From assembly GCA_018240425.1 (NCBI GenBank), contig JAFEFU010000019.1:1-64000 (forward strand): a stretch of 64,000 nt of DNA. Direction: 5' to 3'. The notes below the pieces were generated by a model, which was not told the origin of the DNA, made no database searches, and saw nothing but the letters and a program-made list of their open reading frames with translations. Origin of the DNA: Pseudomonadota bacterium. Its GTDB lineage: Bacteria; Pseudomonadota; Alphaproteobacteria; Rhodobacterales; Rhodobacteraceae. Below are positions 1-9,266 of this stretch, one piece after another (within the stretch, counting starts at the first letter, position 1; every line of letters begins with the position of its first letter). The translations under genes and the position numbers were made by a program.

Positions 1-215
1 CAGCCCGGCGCGGTCAGGGTCATGGTGATGTCCACCGAATTCTCGGGCGAGATCTCGATCGTGTAGACGAGGCCAAGGTCGAAGATGTTCACCGGGATTT
101 CCGGGTCGTAGACGGTGCGGCAGGCGGCCACCACATCCTCGTAAAGCGGATGCTCGGTGGTCGAGGGCCGGATCAGCGGCGTGCCTTCGATCGGGTCTTT
201 CGGTTCGGCGGTCAT
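1..215 (-). CDS. sufT: SUF-system Fe-S assembly protein, DUF59/MIP18 family (partial, cut by window start)
   Basis: The ATG lies at the right end and about 71 codons are visible; the C-terminus is outside the window. After a polar N-terminal stretch of about 20 residues the protein reads [17 protein letters not shown], the hallmark of the DUF59 (MIP18/PaaD/SufT) fold, followed by a beta-strand ending T-A-P-G before the edge. Family members help mature or insert iron-sulfur clusters in the cytoplasm, and in alphaproteobacteria the gene commonly ends the suf operon. Here the sequence to its right is a different gene with an AT-rich gap between, so it may have its own promoter, or be the last or only gene of its unit. 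The family is clear; the precise SufT role is inferred. Confidence 0.85.
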   Translation of the reverse strand, partial: MTAEPKDPIEGTPLIRPSTTEHPLYEDVVAACRTVYDPEIPVNIFDLGLVYTIEISPENSVDITMTLTAPG

Positions 216-240
216 GGCATTCCTGCGCGGTTCCCGAGTG

Positions 241-257
241 AATATATAGGATATACC
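241..257 (-). promoter_or_regulatory. AT-rich promoter-like island upstream of sufT
   Basis: A 17-base run of almost pure A/T with alternating TATA steps sits 26-42 bases upstream of the sufT ATG in an otherwise very GC-rich gap. It would fit a -10 region or the target of an iron or Fe-S regulator. No matching -35 box was found, so this is only a candidate. Confidence 0.3.
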
Positions 258-284
258 CGCCCGAGGTCCAGACCCGCCGCGGCC

Positions 285-626
285 TCAGCGCAGCCCGCGC
301 CCGCGCCTGACGTTGCGGCCAAGTGACACGGCCAGGAAGAGCCACAGCCAGAAGGTCACCCAGGCCACCGCCACGGCGACGGTCTGGAGCGGGCCGAAGT
401 CGCCGCCGCCCTGCGCCAGGGCGCGCACGGTGACGGCGAAGACCGCGAGGTTGAACAGGAAGGCCCCGAGGCAGGCATAGATCGCCAGCGAATAGCGGGT
501 GGTGGGGAGGCCGCGCCGCCGCGCCCGCCGGCACGAGCGCTGGAACATCTGCATGGCAAGATAGGGCGGCAGGCAGAGCAGGCTGCTGAGAAACATCAAT
601 GCAATGGCAGAGCCTTGCATGCCCAT
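285..626 (-). CDS. small integral membrane protein of unknown function
   Basis: The 113-residue protein is not recognised. It has a hydrophobic segment near residues 7-26, a basic Arg-rich loop (about residues 30-39), a second segment at about 46-68 and a third at about 80-102, ending in an Arg-rich tail. This pattern suggests a three-helix inner-membrane protein with positive-inside loops. The ATG at 626 was chosen; an ATG two codons later is equally possible. Upstream reading frames in the same phase run into the end of mlaF and have no start signal. It follows mlaF on the same strand after about 97 bases, so it may be the last gene of that unit. No function can be given. Confidence 0.55.
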   Translation of the reverse strand: MGMQGSAIALMFLSSLLCLPPYLAMQMFQRSCRRARRRGLPTTRYSLAIYACLGAFLFNLAVFAVTVRALAQGGGDFGPLQTVAVAVAWVTFWLWLFLAVSLGRNVRRGRGLR

Positions 627-723
627 TGCGGTTGCGCCTCGCATCCAGGTTGCCCTGCGAAAAAGGGTAGCGCCGGCCCGGGAACCTGTCAAACGCCGCT
701 CGGCGGCCCGATCAGCGGCCCGC

Positions 724-1476
724 TCAGCGCACCGTGGCGATCGGCCCCTCGGCGCGGCCGTGGATGAACTGCGCGACATAGGGATCGTCGGTGCGGTCCA
801 TCTCGGCGATCGGGCCGCACCAGCGGATGACCCCGCCATGCAGCATCGCCACCTTGTCGGCGATGGCGCGCACCGAGGTCATGTCGTGGGTGATGGTCAT
901 GGCGGTCGCGCCCATCTCGGTCACGACCTCGCGGATCAGGTCGTTGATGACCCCGGCCATGATCGGGTCGAGCCCGGTGGTGGGTTCGTCGAAGAAGATG
1001 ATCTCGGGCTCGGCGGCGATGGCGCGGGCAAGGCTCACGCGCTTCTGCATCCCCCCGGAGAGTTCGGCGGGAAAGAGGTCGGCCACTTCAGGCTTCAGCC
1101 CGACCCGGCGCAGCTTGTCGATGGCCAGCGCCCTCGCCTCGTCGCGGGGGCGCTTGCGGGCCCCGCGCAGGAGGCGGAAGGCCACGTTCTGCCAGACCGG
1201 CAGGCTGTCGAAGAGCGCGCCGCCCTGGAAGAGCATCCCGAACCGGTCGAGGAAGGCCTCGCGCCCCGGCCCGCCGGTCAGGGCGGGCTGGCCGGCGACG
1301 GTGATCGTGCCGGCGTCCGGGTGAACAAGGCCGAGTATGCACTTGAGAAGAACCGATTTTCCGGTGCCTGAACCGCCGATGATCACCAGGCTTTCGCCGC
1401 GTTCGACCGACAGGTCGACTCCGGCCAGCACCCGGTTCCTGCCAAAGCTCTTGCAGACGCCCCGAAGCCGGATCAT
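724..1476 (-). CDS. mlaF: ABC transporter ATPase, MlaF-like (phospholipid/lipid asymmetry)
   Basis: This 250-residue ATPase has Walker A GGSGTGKSVLLK near residue 40, signature LSGGMQKR, Walker B EIIFFDEPTTGLDP and a switch His in TITHD. The GTGKS P-loop and the GGMQKRV signature are typical of MlaF, the ATPase of the MlaFEDB complex that moves phospholipids between inner and outer membranes. Its ATG overlaps the mlaE stop by four bases (ATGA), so the two are translationally coupled. The usual third gene, mlaD (MCE domain), does not follow in this window, which is uncommon; it may be elsewhere. The start is fixed by the overlap and by the normal N-terminus MIRLRGVCKSFG. Confidence 0.88.
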   Translation of the reverse strand: MIRLRGVCKSFGRNRVLAGVDLSVERGESLVIIGGSGTGKSVLLKCILGLVHPDAGTITVAGQPALTGGPGREAFLDRFGMLFQGGALFDSLPVWQNVAFRLLRGARKRPRDEARALAIDKLRRVGLKPEVADLFPAELSGGMQKRVSLARAIAAEPEIIFFDEPTTGLDPIMAGVINDLIREVVTEMGATAMTITHDMTSVRAIADKVAMLHGGVIRWCGPIAEMDRTDDPYVAQFIHGRAEGPIATVR

Positions 1477-2255
1477 GCCGAGAAGAACACCTCTGTCAGC
1501 AGGTAGTTGGTGGCGAGGATCAGGACCGAGGCCGCGACCACCGCCGACTTGGTGGCGGCGCCGACGCCCTGCGCCCCGCGCCCCGAGTTCATCCCGTAGT
1601 AGCAGCCGCAGAGCGCGATGATGAAGCCGAAGGCCGCGCCCTTCATCAGGCCCGAGATCACGTCGAACACCTCGAGATAGGCGCGGGTGTTGGCAAGGTA
1701 GGTGGCCGGGTTGAAGCCGAGCTTGGTCACCCCCACCAGGTAGCCGCCGAGGATGCCGATGCTGTCGCCCGCCGCCACCAGCACCGGAACCGCGAGGGTG
1801 GCCGCGAGGATGCGCGGCACGGTCAGGTATTTCATCGGATGGGTCGAGAGCGTGACCAGGGCGTCGATCTGCTCGGTCACCTTCATGGTGCCCATCTCGG
1901 CCGCGATCGAGGAGGCGACGCGCGCGGCCACCATAAGCCCGCCGAGGACGGGGCCGAGTTCGCGCACCATGCCGATCGCGGTGATCGAGGGCACCACCGC
2001 CTCGGCGGAAAAGCGCGCGCCGCCCGCGTAGATCTGAAGCGCGAGCGCGCCGCCGGTGAACAGGGCGGTCATGCCGACGACCGGCAGGCTGAACCAGCCG
2101 ATCTGGAGCAGGGCCGACAGGAACTCGCGCGGGTAGAAGGGCGGGCGCACCAGATGGCCAAGGGCGCTGGCCGCGAAGCGGGCGATGCGCCCGAGATCGG
2201 CCAGACCGGCCAGGACGACGCGGCCGATGCCGGCAAGGGGGGGGGCGATCGTCAT
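1473..2255 (-). CDS. mlaE: MlaE-like ABC transporter permease
   Basis: The 260-residue permease has five or so hydrophobic segments and the MlaE family core: IGWFSLPVVGMTALFTGGAL in the first half and an EQIDAL loop (KVTEQIDALVTLSTHP) that contacts the ATPase. MlaE forms the membrane channel of the Mla lipid transporter. The ORF starts inside the alanine racemase stop (ATGA overlap) and ends inside the mlaF start, so alr-mlaE-mlaF are coupled. Length matches the family (about 260). The assignment to the Mla family is firm. Substrate direction is not visible from sequence. Confidence 0.9.
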   Translation of the reverse strand: MTIAPPLAGIGRVVLAGLADLGRIARFAASALGHLVRPPFYPREFLSALLQIGWFSLPVVGMTALFTGGALALQIYAGGARFSAEAVVPSITAIGMVRELGPVLGGLMVAARVASSIAAEMGTMKVTEQIDALVTLSTHPMKYLTVPRILAATLAVPVLVAAGDSIGILGGYLVGVTKLGFNPATYLANTRAYLEVFDVISGLMKGAAFGFIIALCGCYYGMNSGRGAQGVGAATKSAVVAASVLILATNYLLTEVFFSA

Positions 2256-3316
2256 GCGGCGCGCACCCCCGGGGCCGAGGCGACATAATGGCGGTCGTAG
2301 CGCAGGCCGAGCGCGGTCAGGATCTCGTAGCCGATGGTGCCGGCGGCGGCGGCCAGATCGTCGATGCCCTGCGCCGGGCAGAGAAGGTCGAGCGTCTCGG
2401 GCGTGTCCGCAAGGGCGCTGATGTCGACGGTGATGAGGTCCATCGACACCCGTCCGACCAGCGGGCAGCCGGTCCGGCCGTGGAAAAGCCGGGCCCGGTT
2501 CGACAGCGCGCGGAAGAGGCCATCCGCATAGCCCGCCGCCAGCGTGGCGATGCGCGCCGGGCCGGGGGCGGTCCAGGTGGCGTTGTAGCCGACTGCGTCG
2601 CCGGGGGCGAGGGCGCGCACCTGCACCACCGGCAGCGACAGGCGCGCCACCGGCTGCGCCGCGCGGAAGGGCGCGCCGCCGTAAAGGCCGATGCCGGGGC
2701 GGGTCAGGTCGAAGTCATACTGCCGTCCGAGAAGGATGCCGCCGGTCGCCGAGAAGGACCGGGCGACGCCGGTGCCGTCGGTCATGGCGCAGAACCGCGC
2801 CAGCTGTTCGGCGTTCAGGGGATGGGCGGGATCGTCGGCACAGGCCATGTGCGACATCAGAAGCCCCGGCCCCCGGGCCAGAACCGCGGGCGCCAGCCGC
2901 CGCCAGTCGGCGGCGTCGATCCCCAGCCGGTTCATCCCGGTCTCGAGCTGGAGGCCGAAGGGATGGCCGTGCAGCTCGGTGAAATGGCGCTCGACCTGGG
3001 CGGGGCTGTTCAGGATCGGGATCAGGCCGAAGCTGGCGATGCGCCCGCCGTCGCCCTGCATGTGGCCGGAAAGGACATGGATTTCCGCCTCGGGGCCGAG
3101 TGCCAGGCGCAGCGCCACCCCTTCCTCGGTCAGGGCGACGAAAAAGCGCCGCGCACCCGCCGCCATCAGCGCCCGCGCCACCGGCGCCGCGCCCAGCCCG
3201 TAGCCGTCGGCCTTGACCATCGCTGCGGTCTGCACCCCGGCCGGGGTCATGGCGTCGAGCGCCCGCCAGTTGGCGGTGATCGCGTCCAGGTCGATGTGGA
3301 GTATGCCCGATGCCAT
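2252..3316 (-). CDS. alr: alanine racemase
   Basis: This fold-type III PLP enzyme has 354 residues. The PLP-binding lysine is K35 in MVKADGYGLG and the second catalytic base is Y263 in AAGYADGLFR. The C-terminal beta domain contains GRVSMDLITVD. Alr interconverts L- and D-alanine in the cytoplasm, supplying D-Ala for peptidoglycan. It lies about 80 bases after the MprF-like gene and overlaps mlaE by four bases, so it is in a cell-envelope gene string behind dnaB. A dnaB-alr link is common in bacteria. The start fits the family N-terminus (residues LHIDLDAITANWRAL near 6-20). Confidence 0.95.
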   Translation of the reverse strand: MASGILHIDLDAITANWRALDAMTPAGVQTAAMVKADGYGLGAAPVARALMAAGARRFFVALTEEGVALRLALGPEAEIHVLSGHMQGDGGRIASFGLIPILNSPAQVERHFTELHGHPFGLQLETGMNRLGIDAADWRRLAPAVLARGPGLLMSHMACADDPAHPLNAEQLARFCAMTDGTGVARSFSATGGILLGRQYDFDLTRPGIGLYGGAPFRAAQPVARLSLPVVQVRALAPGDAVGYNATWTAPGPARIATLAAGYADGLFRALSNRARLFHGRTGCPLVGRVSMDLITVDISALADTPETLDLLCPAQGIDDLAAAAGTIGYEILTALGLRYDRHYVASAPGVRAA

Positions 3317-3396
3317 GTGCGCCTTTTGCCAGAGGGGGGGGCGGGGTCAAGGAAAAAGCGCGGGCCCGGCGCGCCGCTGCCGCCCGTGTGGCGGGC

Positions 3397-5097
3397 CTAG
3401 TCGCCCTCGTCCTCGGTGGCCGGTGCGCGGTTGACGAGGAGGGCGAGGTCAAGGAGCACGCGGGGGAAGGACAGGCTGGTCGGGCAGGTCAGGTAGATCG
3501 GCGTCCAGACCGGGGCGAACTTCTCCTTGAAGGCGCGCAGGCCCTCGAAGCTGTAAAGCTCGTCGCCGTGGCGGTAGATCAGCGTCCCGATCCGCGCCCA
3601 GACCGGCGCCAGCCGGTGCTCGGGCATCCCCGACATCGGCGCGCCGCCGAGCAGGAAATGGCCATAGCCCTCGGCCTTGGCCAGAAGGATCAGCTCGGTG
3701 AAGAAGGCCTCCATCAGCACGCCGGACTGGCCGGGCAGGTGGCGCATCAGGTCCACGGCCAGCTCGATCTTGCCGCCGCTGCGCCAGATGTTGGCGAAGG
3801 CGACGATGCGCCCTTCGCGCCGCATGACCGCCATGTCGAACAGCCGAAGGTAGTCGGCATCGAAATAGCCGAGCGCGAAGCCCTTTTCGCGGCCCTTCTT
3901 GGTGGCGAGCCAGGCGTCGGAGACGGCGCGCAGCTCGTCAAGGTGGGCGGGCACCTCGGCGCGGGGCAGGAGCGAGAAGGCCAGCCCGTCGCGGAGGGCG
4001 CGCGAGCGCGCATAGCGCAGGTCCTTGCGCGCCGGGCCGTCGAGGCTGAAGCCCGCAAGATCGACGCGTGCCATCTCGCCCATCTTGATGATCGCGTGGC
4101 CGAGGTCGAGGAAGGGATGGATCGTCTCGCCGGGGACGGCGCAGAAGACCGCGCGGCAGCCGGCGCGGTCGGCGCGCTCGGTGAAGTCCCAGACCAGATC
4201 GCGGAAGGCGTCGGGCGCGCCCACCGGTCCGGCCAGGCAGATCCAGCTGCGCCCGCTGGTCCCGTACATGAGAAAGGCGCGCTCGTCCGGCGACAGGACA
4301 AAGCTCTTGTCGCCGAGAAGGGCGAGGTTGCGGGCGGCGCTTGGGCTTTCGGCGACCAGCCGCCGCACCGCCGGCGGGATGGCCGAGGGGGTATGCGCCA
4401 TCGCCGCCGGGCGGATCAGCAGCCGGTCGAGCGCCAGCGCGGCGACCAGGACCGAGGTGGCGAGGGTGGCGCGCAGGAATCGCGGCGCGTCGTCCTGCCA
4501 GGCGAAACTCCACCACAGGTCGTTGCGGTAGGCCTCGTTGCGGTAGCCGATCAGGCCGACCAGGGTCGAGGCCGCCACCGCCACCGCCAGAAGCGCGATC
4601 CAGCCCGGCGGCGGGCGCAGCGCCGGCCAGCCGCCCTGGCGGAAGAACTCGCCGCGGGTGGCGTGCAGCAAGAGCGCGATCAGCCCGAGGGGCAGCGCCT
4701 CGGTCCATTCCAGGCCACGCAGGACGGCGAAGACCGCGCCGGCCGCCAGAAAGATCACCGCGACCCGGTTTGCCCGGGCGATCCGCCGGTAAAGCCCGCG
4801 CGACAGCAGGACCAGCGCCAGGCCGGCAAGGCTTGCCGAGAGATGCGAGGCCTCGACGAACGGCAGGGGCAGGATGCTGCGCAGCGCCTCGCGCGTTTCG
4901 TTGGTTGGCGGGAAAGAGCCCGCGAACAGAAGGACGAGACCTCCGGCAAGGACCAGGGTGCCGAGAAGCGCGGGGGCAAAGGCCGCCAGCGCCTCGCGCG
5001 CGTCGTCCAGCGGCTCGATCCGCGCCGCGATCCGGGCGGCGATGCGCGCCAGCAGCGGCGGCGGCGTCGCGGCCCCGGGGTCCGGTCCGCCGGTCAT
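3397..5097 (-). CDS. MprF-like aminoacyl-phosphatidylglycerol synthase (DUF2156), with reduced membrane part
   Basis: The 566-residue protein has two parts. Residues to about 250 hold roughly six hydrophobic segments. The rest is a soluble GNAT-like DUF2156 domain, including FLMYGTSGRSWICLAGPVG, the FANIW strand and the FLLGGAPMSG segment, as in the MprF/LysX lipid aminoacylation domain. MprF adds lysine or alanine from aminoacyl-tRNA to phosphatidylglycerol, lowering surface negative charge. Classical MprF is about 840 residues with 14 helices; here the flippase half is much shorter, so lipid flipping may be absent or done elsewhere. The amino acid and lipid used cannot be read from sequence. 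A GTG at 5106 is an alternative start, only four bases from the dnaB stop; neither has a clear Shine-Dalgarno. Confidence 0.8.
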   Translation of the reverse strand: MTGGPDPGAATPPPLLARIAARIAARIEPLDDAREALAAFAPALLGTLVLAGGLVLLFAGSFPPTNETREALRSILPLPFVEASHLSASLAGLALVLLSRGLYRRIARANRVAVIFLAAGAVFAVLRGLEWTEALPLGLIALLLHATRGEFFRQGGWPALRPPPGWIALLAVAVAASTLVGLIGYRNEAYRNDLWWSFAWQDDAPRFLRATLATSVLVAALALDRLLIRPAAMAHTPSAIPPAVRRLVAESPSAARNLALLGDKSFVLSPDERAFLMYGTSGRSWICLAGPVGAPDAFRDLVWDFTERADRAGCRAVFCAVPGETIHPFLDLGHAIIKMGEMARVDLAGFSLDGPARKDLRYARSRALRDGLAFSLLPRAEVPAHLDELRAVSDAWLATKKGREKGFALGYFDADYLRLFDMAVMRREGRIVAFANIWRSGGKIELAVDLMRHLPGQSGVLMEAFFTELILLAKAEGYGHFLLGGAPMSGMPEHRLAPVWARIGTLIYRHGDELYSFEGLRAFKEKFAPVWTPIYLTCPTSLSFPRVLLDLALLVNRAPATEDEGD

Positions 5098-5110
5098 GCG
5101 GGACACCGGG

Positions 5111-6607
5111 TCAGTAGCCGTCGCCCTCGTGCTGCCAGGGCTTGGCGAGGTTGCCGAAGCGGGTGAACTGGCCCTCGAACGACAGTTCCACCGTGCCGAT
5201 CGGTCCGTGGCGCTGCTTGCCGATGATGACCTCGGCCTTGCCGTGGGCGCGCTCCATCGCCTCCTGCCACTTGGCCATCGCCTCGAGGTTGTCCTCGCCG
5301 GGTTTTTCGCGTTCCTTGTAGTATTCCTCGCGGTAGACGAACATCACCACGTCGGCGTCCTGCTCGATCGAGCCGGATTCGCGCAGGTCCGAGAGTTGCG
5401 GTCGCTTGTCCTCGCGGTTCTCGACCTGGCGCGAGAGCTGCGACAGCGCGATCACCGGGATGTTCAGCTCCTTGGCGATGGCCTTGAGGCCCTGGGTGAT
5501 CTCGGAGACTTCGTTGACCCGGCTGTCCTTGGCGGTGGCCGGGCGGACAAGCTGGAGATAGTCGATCATCAGGACATCGAGCCCGTGGGTGCGCTTCAGC
5601 CGGCGGGCGCGGGCGGCAAGCTGGCTGATCGGGATGGCCGGCGTGTCGTCGATGTAGAGCGGGCAGGCCTCGAGCGCCTTGGCGGCCTCGACAAAGCGGC
5701 GGAACTCCTGTTCGGTCATGTCGCCGCTGCGGATTCGTTCCGAGGGGACTTCGGCGGCCTCGGACAGGACGCGGGCGGCCAGCTGTTCGGACGACATCTC
5801 GAGCGAGAAGAACCCGACGACGCCGCCCTGGACCGCGCCCTCGGTGCCGTCGTGGCGCAGGCCGCGCTTGTAGGCCTTGGCGATGTTGAAGGCGATGTTG
5901 GTCGCCAGCGAGGTCTTGCCCATCGACGGGCGGCCGGCAAGGATCAGCAGGTCCGAAGGGTGCAGGCCGCCGAGCTTTCGGTCCAGGTCGTCAAGCCCGG
6001 TCGAGATCCCGGCAAGGCCGCCGTCGCGCCGGTAGGCTGCATCGGCCGATTCCACCGCTTCGGTCGCGGCCTTGAGGAACGACACGAACCCGCGTTCGAC
6101 ATGGCCCTGCTCGCCCAGCTTGTAGAGCGCCTGTTCGGCGGCGACGATCTGGTCTTTCGGATCGCTCTCGACATCGATCCTCTGGGCGCGGGCGGTGATG
6201 TCACGGCCCAGCCCCATCAGGTCGCGCCGGACCGAAAGGTCATAGATCATCTGCGCATAGTCGCGCGCCGCGTAGGCCGAGATCGCCGCCCCGGCGATGC
6301 GGGCAAGGTAGGCCGGGCCGCCCAGTTCCTTCAGGCCCTGATCGTCCTCGAGAAAGCCCTTCAGCGTCACCGGCGAGGCGAGCGCGTTCTTCTGGATGCG
6401 GGCCACGGCGATCTCGAAGATGCGCTGGTTGACCGGGCAGAAGAAATGCTCGGGCCGGATCAGGCCGCTGACCTTGTCATAGACCTCGTTGTTGATGAGG
6501 ATCGCGCCGAGCAGCTGCTGCTCGGCCTCGACGTTGTGCGGCACGGCCTCGTTCTCGGCCGCGGGCGCGGCCGGAAGAACCTGCCTGAGGGTTGCCATTT
6601 CGCTCAT
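5111..6607 (-). CDS. dnaB: replicative DNA helicase DnaB
   Basis: At 498 residues this is a typical DnaB. The N-terminal domain begins with PHNVEAEQQLLGAIL (residues 23-37). The RecA-like helicase domain has Walker A AGRPSMGKTSLA with K231, Walker B MIDYLQL and the SQLSRQVE arginine-finger region, and an SIEQDADVVMFVYR motif. DnaB is the hexameric helicase that unwinds DNA ahead of the replisome. No intein is present. The gene is followed closely by the MprF-like gene and then alr on the same strand, and preceded by pyrE after about 210 bases. The start is the first ATG of the frame that matches the family length. Confidence 0.97.
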   Translation of the reverse strand: MSEMATLRQVLPAAPAAENEAVPHNVEAEQQLLGAILINNEVYDKVSGLIRPEHFFCPVNQRIFEIAVARIQKNALASPVTLKGFLEDDQGLKELGGPAYLARIAGAAISAYAARDYAQMIYDLSVRRDLMGLGRDITARAQRIDVESDPKDQIVAAEQALYKLGEQGHVERGFVSFLKAATEAVESADAAYRRDGGLAGISTGLDDLDRKLGGLHPSDLLILAGRPSMGKTSLATNIAFNIAKAYKRGLRHDGTEGAVQGGVVGFFSLEMSSEQLAARVLSEAAEVPSERIRSGDMTEQEFRRFVEAAKALEACPLYIDDTPAIPISQLAARARRLKRTHGLDVLMIDYLQLVRPATAKDSRVNEVSEITQGLKAIAKELNIPVIALSQLSRQVENREDKRPQLSDLRESGSIEQDADVVMFVYREEYYKEREKPGEDNLEAMAKWQEAMERAHGKAEVIIGKQRHGPIGTVELSFEGQFTRFGNLAKPWQHEGDGY

Positions 6608-6819
6608 GCCTCAGCTCTCTTTTCTGTCCCGCCGGCGTCTTAGCCCGGTCTGCAGGATTCGGGCAAATCGCAGCCTTTCCGCCAATGGCGGTGGATTCTG
6701 TGCCCCATGCTACCAGATGCAGCGGCGATGTGGTGAGGAATTGTCGTGATCGGCGCGGACGGGCGGTTTGTCCACAGAACCATCCACGCTCTCGCCCACA
6801 GCAATTTTCGCACAGGGCG

Positions 6820-7500
6820 TCATTTCGCCTGCCGCGCCGCCTGCCACCGGCGGGGATCGGCCAGGAACGACCCGACCTCGGCCAGTGTCGCGGCGTCGAA
6901 GGCGCCCGAGGCTCGGGCCTCGGCCAGCACGTCCTGCCATGTGCAAAGATAATGGAGGCCGACCCCGTGCCCGGCCAGGGTGGCGACCGTCTCGGGGAAG
7001 ATGCCGTAGTAGAAGATGACGGCGGTATGGGCGCAGGTCGCGCCGGTGTCGCGGATCGCATCGACGAACGACAGTTTCGATCCGCCGTCGGTGGTCAGAT
7101 CCTCGACCAGAAGCACCCGCTGGCCCTCGCTCATCGCGCCTTCGATGCGGGCGTTGCGGCCATAGCCCTTGGGCTTTTTCCGCACATAGGTCATCGGCAG
7201 GGCCAGCCGTTCGGCGACCATCGCGGCGAAGGGGATGCCCGCCGTCTCGCCGCCGGCGATGTTGTCGAAGGCCTCGAACCCCGCCTCGCGCAGGATCGTC
7301 ACGGCGAGGAAATCCATCAGCACCGAGCGGATGCGCGGGTAGGAGATCAGCCTGCGGCAATCGATGTAGGTCGGGGAGGGCAGGCCCGAGGCGAGCGTGA
7401 AGGGCGTCTCGGCGTTGAAATGCACCGCCCTGATTTCCAGGAGCATCCGCGCGGTCAGGCGGGCGATTTCCTCTTTCGGCGGGAAGGACGACGGGATCAT
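6820..7500 (-). CDS. pyrE: orotate phosphoribosyltransferase
   Basis: The 226-residue protein contains the PRPP-binding loop [11 protein letters not shown] (residues 132-142) and the flexible loop [14 protein letters not shown] (residues 108-121). Both are diagnostic of PyrE, which joins orotate to PRPP to give OMP in pyrimidine synthesis. It is slightly longer than E. coli PyrE (213). It lies downstream of pyrC on the same strand, giving a pyrimidine pair, but a 103-base gap with an inverted repeat separates them, so part of the pyrC transcript may stop before pyrE. The first ATG fits the family start. Confidence 0.96.
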   Translation of the reverse strand: MIPSSFPPKEEIARLTARMLLEIRAVHFNAETPFTLASGLPSPTYIDCRRLISYPRIRSVLMDFLAVTILREAGFEAFDNIAGGETAGIPFAAMVAERLALPMTYVRKKPKGYGRNARIEGAMSEGQRVLLVEDLTTDGGSKLSFVDAIRDTGATCAHTAVIFYYGIFPETVATLAGHGVGLHYLCTWQDVLAEARASGAFDAATLAEVGSFLADPRRWQAARQAK

Positions 7501-7530
7501 GGGCGCGGCTTTCCTGCATTTTCTGTCGCA

Positions 7531-7603
7531 AAATATCCCCCGCGGAGCGTTCTGCGGCCAGGGCGGGAGCCTCCGGCGGGGATATTTGAACCAGGGTGAA
7601 AGA
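7531..7603. repeat. inverted repeat in the pyrC-pyrE gap, sharing a 35-base element with the GTA cluster
   Basis: Arms AAATATCCCCCGCGGAG (7531-7547) and CTCCGGCGGGGATATTT (7571-7587) pair with two mismatches around a 23-base loop. The right arm is the start of a 35-base stretch (7569-7603, GCCTCCGGCGGGGATATT then GGTGAAAG) that recurs with about five differences at 55896-55930 between terminase and portal. No T run follows on either side, so it is not a standard intrinsic terminator. It looks like a dispersed intergenic repeat. Confidence 0.6.
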
Positions 7604-8641
7604 TCAAAGGACTTTCCAGGCCAGCGGGAAGCCCGGATCGAAGAGGGTGACCGGGCCGGCGCCGGTGTCGATCTTTGCCGGATAGGCGGCGGGGGCGCCC
7701 TTTTCGAGCGTGATGCGGCCGGGGTTCGGGGGAAGGCCGTAGAAGGCCGCGCCGTTCAGCGAGGTGAAGGGTTCAAGCCGGTCGAGGGCGCCTTCCTCCT
7801 CGAACACATGGGCGAGGATCGAGAGGGTGTTGGTCGCGGTGAAGCAGCCGGCGCAGCCGCAGGCATGTTCCTTGAGATGGTCGGGATGCGGTGCGGAATC
7901 GGTGCCGAGGAAGAAGCGGGCTGCGCCCGAAGTGGCGGCGCGGCGCAAGGCGAGGCGGTGTTTCTCGCGCTTGGCGACCGGCAGGCAGTAGTAGTGCGGG
8001 CGGATGCCTCCGGCGAGGATGTGGTTGCGGTTGATGACGAGGTGATGGGTGGTGATGGTGGCGGCGAGCGTGTCGTCGCCGGCGCCGGCATAGGCCGCGC
8101 CTTCCTCGGTGGTGATGTGCTCCATCACCACGCGCAGGCCGGGGGTGGCGCGGCGGATCGGGTCGAGAACGCGGTCGATGAACACGGCCTCGCGGTCGAA
8201 GATGTCGACGGCGGGGTCGGTCACCTCGCCGTGAACGCACAAGGGCAGGCCGATTTCCGCCATCCGGTCAAGCACATGGCGGACGTTCTGAAAGTCCTTT
8301 ACGCCCGACTGCGAATTGGTGGTGGCCCCGGCGGGGTAAAGCTTGACCGCCTTGACGAGGCCCGAGGCATGGGCGGCGGCCACGTCCTCGGGGTCGGTCG
8401 CCTCGGTCAGGTAGAGGGTCATCAGGGGCTCGAACCTCATGCCTTGGGGCAGGGCGGCAAGGATGCGGTCGCGGTAGGCGGCGGCATCGCGCGCCGTCAC
8501 CACCGGCGGCACCAGGTTCGGCATGACGATCGCCCGGGCGAAATGGCGGGCGCTTTCGGGCAGCACCGCATTCAGCATCGCGCCGTCGCGCAGGTGCAGG
8601 TGCATGTCGTCGGGGCGGCGAAGCGTGAGGGTCTGGGTCAT
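7604..8641 (-). CDS. pyrC: dihydroorotase (class II, PyrC type)
   Basis: This protein of 345 residues (E. coli PyrC 348) has the metal ligands H14 and H16 in [10 protein letters not shown], the lysine K100 that is carboxylated to bridge two zinc ions ([14 protein letters not shown]), H137 in CVHGEV, and the catalytic Asp in FLGTDSAPH. It closes carbamoyl aspartate to dihydroorotate, step three of pyrimidine synthesis. Start [12 protein letters not shown] was chosen over an in-frame start 36 bases earlier because it matches the family N-terminus. It is followed by pyrE and transcribed away from the GFA gene at 8787. Confidence 0.95.
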   Translation of the reverse strand: MTQTLTLRRPDDMHLHLRDGAMLNAVLPESARHFARAIVMPNLVPPVVTARDAAAYRDRILAALPQGMRFEPLMTLYLTEATDPEDVAAAHASGLVKAVKLYPAGATTNSQSGVKDFQNVRHVLDRMAEIGLPLCVHGEVTDPAVDIFDREAVFIDRVLDPIRRATPGLRVVMEHITTEEGAAYAGAGDDTLAATITTHHLVINRNHILAGGIRPHYYCLPVAKREKHRLALRRAATSGAARFFLGTDSAPHPDHLKEHACGCAGCFTATNTLSILAHVFEEEGALDRLEPFTSLNGAAFYGLPPNPGRITLEKGAPAAYPAKIDTGAGPVTLFDPGFPLAWKVL

Positions 8642-8786
8642 GGTCAGGCGATACACGCTGGCGCGGCCCTTTTCCATAGCGGAGACGTGCGCGGATGGCG
8701 GGGCGGCGGTGCGCGGATGAGGGCTTATGCCCGGCGGCGGACGGGACTATGCTCGACGCAGGTGCGTCAGCCACAGGGAGGCAGCA

Positions 8787-9143
8787 ATGACCAGATACAC
8801 CGGCGGATGCCAGTGCGGGGCGGTGCGCTATGAGGTCGAGGCCAGTCTCGACAAGCCGATCACCTGCAACTGCTCGCGCTGCCAGAAGATGGGGTCGGTC
8901 CTGGTCTTCGCGCCGCGCAAGGACTTTCGCCTGCTGTCGGGCGCGGACAAGCTGACCGAGTATCTGTTCAACAGGAAGCAGATCCGGCATCTGTTCTGCG
9001 CGACCTGCGGGATCGAGAGCTTTGCCTACGGCGCCATGCCGGACGGAACCGAGATCGCCGCGATCAACGTCAACTGCCTGGACGGGGTCGAGCCGCGCGA
9101 GATCGCCAAGGGCGCCTTCCACCACGACGGGCGATCGGCCTGA
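8787..9143 (+). CDS. GFA family zinc-binding protein
   Basis: The 118-residue protein has the GFA (glutathione-dependent formaldehyde-activating) zinc pattern: C8-x-C10, C27-x-C29-x2-C32 and C71-x2-C74. This beta-rich family was named after the enzyme Gfa, but most members have no known substrate and the formaldehyde role is disputed. An AGGGAGG Shine-Dalgarno 6-12 bases upstream fixes the ATG; an in-frame ORF extension upstream has none. It stands alone between divergent pyrC and a lipoprotein gene. A second member of the family lies at 53577-54002, sharing cysteine spacing but little else. Confidence 0.85.
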   Translation: MTRYTGGCQCGAVRYEVEASLDKPITCNCSRCQKMGSVLVFAPRKDFRLLSGADKLTEYLFNRKQIRHLFCATCGIESFAYGAMPDGTEIAAINVNCLDGVEPREIAKGAFHHDGRSA

Positions 9144-9266
9144 CCGCGGCGGCGGGCTTTCGCCGAACCTGCGGCCCCGGCTGCGGCGGGCTTGTGCCGG
9201 TTTGCGCGCTTGGGCACAGTCGCGGCCAGGGCGGCAGCGATCGCCGGGGCAGGAAAGGGCAGGGGC

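Noticed and set aside
3310..5166. Long plus-strand open frame opposite the MprF-like gene
   Set aside because: It is the antisense shadow of a clearly recognisable protein in high-GC DNA; its residues are low complexity (Arg/Gly/Gln-rich) without any family motif. The same applies to other long frames opposite known genes.
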